Shown here piece by piece: positions 7,561 to 8,589 of a stretch of DNA of 8,589 nt. The notes beneath the pieces are model-generated. The model did not search any database. It was not told the DNA's origin and saw only the letters and a program-made list of their open reading frames with translations. Origin of the DNA: Oscillospiraceae bacterium (lineage in GTDB: Bacteria; Bacillota_A; Clostridia; Oscillospirales; Ruminococcaceae); the NCBI GenBank assembly GCA_018109965.1, contig JAGBFE010000318.1, forward strand, positions 1 through 8,589, read 5' to 3'. The position numbers and the translations under genes are program-made. Numbering within the stretch: the stretch's first letter is position 1; each line of letters begins with the position of its first letter.

Positions 7561-7584
7561 AAATTGCAAATTGATGTAATCAGA

Positions 7585-8589
7585 TTAAACCAATACACCC
7601 ATAAATACGCCGCAGAATACAAGTGCAACGATTGTCATCAATTTGATGAGGATGTTGATAGATGGACCTGATGTATCTTTGAATGGGTCACCAACTGTAT
7701 CGCCGATAACTGCTGCTGCATGAGCATCGCTGCCTTTGCCGCCGTGGTTGCCGTTTTCGATGTATTTTTTAGCGTTGTCCCATGCGCCACCAGCGTTGGA
7801 CATGAAGATAGCCATAAGAACACCTGTTACGAGGGAACCAGCAAGCATACCGCCAACTGCTTCGTAACCGAAGAGGAAACCTACGATAACTGGAGCTGCA
7901 ACTGCCATGATACCAGGAACGAGCATTTCTTTGAGAGCTGCTGTTGTGGAGATAGCAACGCAGGATTTGTAGTCAGGTTTGCCTGTACCTTCGAGGATAC
8001 CAGGAATTGTTCTGAACTGACGACGAACTTCTTCGATCATGGAGTAAGCTGCTTTGGAAACAGATTCCATTGTGAATGCGGAGAAGAGGAATGGAAGCAT
8101 ACCACCGATGAAGAGACCGATGATTGTTGTTGGGTTAAGAAGGTCGATAGCTGTGAGCTGAACTGCTTCTGCGTAGGAAACGAAGAGAGCAAGAGCTGTC
8201 AAAGCTGCGGAACCGATAGCAAAACCTTTACCGATAGCTGCTGTTGTGTTACCAACTGCGTCAAGGCTGTCTGTGATTTCACGAACGGATTCGTCAAGAC
8301 CGGACATTTCTGCGATACCGCCAGCATTGTCGGAGATTGGGCCGTAAGCGTCAACAGCAACAGTGATACCTGTTGTGGAGAGCATACCTACAGCTGCAAG
8401 AGCAATACCGTAAAGACCACAGAATTTAAATGCGAAGAAGATACCAACGCAGATAAGAATGATTGGAACTGCTGTAGACATCATACCTACTGCAAGACCG
8501 GAGATAATTGTTGTAGCAGGACCTGTTTCGGACTGTTCAGCAATTTTCTTAACGGATTTGTAGTCACCGGATGTGTAGATTTCTGTAAC
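7585..8589 (-). CDS. hppA: Ion-translocating membrane pyrophosphatase, potassium-dependent type, 5' end missing
   Basis: The enzyme splits pyrophosphate and uses the energy to pump sodium or protons across the membrane. The window holds the C-terminal 334 residues, open to the window edge and starting at [10 protein letters not shown]; a full protein is usually about 650-800 residues. Membrane helices alternate with conserved cytoplasmic motifs: [16 protein letters not shown] (visible residues 80-95) and [15 protein letters not shown] (296-310), both part of the pyrophosphate and magnesium site. [10 protein letters not shown] at 113-122 has alanine and glycine where the potassium-independent class has lysine and threonine (GNTTKATTKG), so this belongs to the potassium-dependent class. 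The glutamate that separates sodium from proton pumps is in the missing N-terminal half, so the ion cannot be read here. It has its own terminator and is probably transcribed apart from the ATPase genes. Confidence 0.97.
   Translation of the reverse strand, partial: VTEIYTSGDYKSVKKIAEQSETGPATTIISGLAVGMMSTAVPIILICVGIFFAFKFCGLYGIALAAVGMLSTTGITVAVDAYGPISDNAGGIAEMSGLDESVREITDSLDAVGNTTAAIGKGFAIGSAALTALALFVSYAEAVQLTAIDLLNPTTIIGLFIGGMLPFLFSAFTMESVSKAAYSMIEEVRRQFRTIPGILEGTGKPDYKSCVAISTTAALKEMLVPGIMAVAAPVIVGFLFGYEAVGGMLAGSLVTGVLMAIFMSNAGGAWDNAKKYIENGNHGGKGSDAHAAAVIGDTVGDPFKDTSGPSINILIKLMTIVALVFCGVFMGVLV

Noticed and set aside
7401..7628. 75-codon open frame on the minus strand across the spacer
   Set aside because: It overlaps the end of hppA in another frame, runs through the intrinsic terminator, and has no recognisable protein features.

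Overview
The window holds a bacterial V/A-type ATPase operon and, just upstream of it, the 3' end of a membrane pyrophosphatase gene. All genes lie on the minus strand, so transcription runs from high to low coordinates. In that order they are hppA (5' end cut by the window), a terminator, an AT-rich spacer, then atpE, a DUF2764-type gene, atpA, atpB, atpD, atpI and atpK (3' end cut by the window).

The ATPase gene order (E, DUF2764-type, A, B, D, I, K) is the one I associate with spirochaetes (Borrelia, Treponema), Chlamydiae and Bacteroidota. Clostridia, enterococci and Thermus differ: they carry C and F genes between E and A. Strong Shine-Dalgarno sequences before most genes argue against Bacteroidota. 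The start of AtpI (MIVPMKKVSL) and the AtpD sequence look most like spirochaetes, so my best guess is a host-associated Treponema-like anaerobe with moderately AT-rich DNA. This rests on recall of the families, not on a search.

Region by region: 1-7127 is a tightly packed operon whose gene junctions are 4-base overlaps or gaps of 2 to 22 bases. 7128-7529 is an AT-rich spacer that must contain the operon promoter and leader. 7530-7560 is a clear intrinsic terminator for hppA. 7585-8589 is the C-terminal 334 codons of the pyrophosphatase.

Together the genes encode two primary cation pumps. AtpA and AtpB form the nucleotide-binding head, AtpD the central shaft, AtpE the peripheral stalk, and AtpI and AtpK the membrane motor. 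No genes for the usual subunits C, F or G/H are present; the DUF2764-type protein sits where C would be and may replace it. AtpK carries a threonine-glutamine pair and a second glutamine that match the sodium ligands of the Enterococcus hirae ring, and the pyrophosphatase carries the signature of the potassium-dependent class. This suggests, but does not prove, a sodium-based energy economy. The window looks like conserved core metabolism, not a mobile or defence region; the least understood part is the incomplete subunit set and the DUF2764-type protein.
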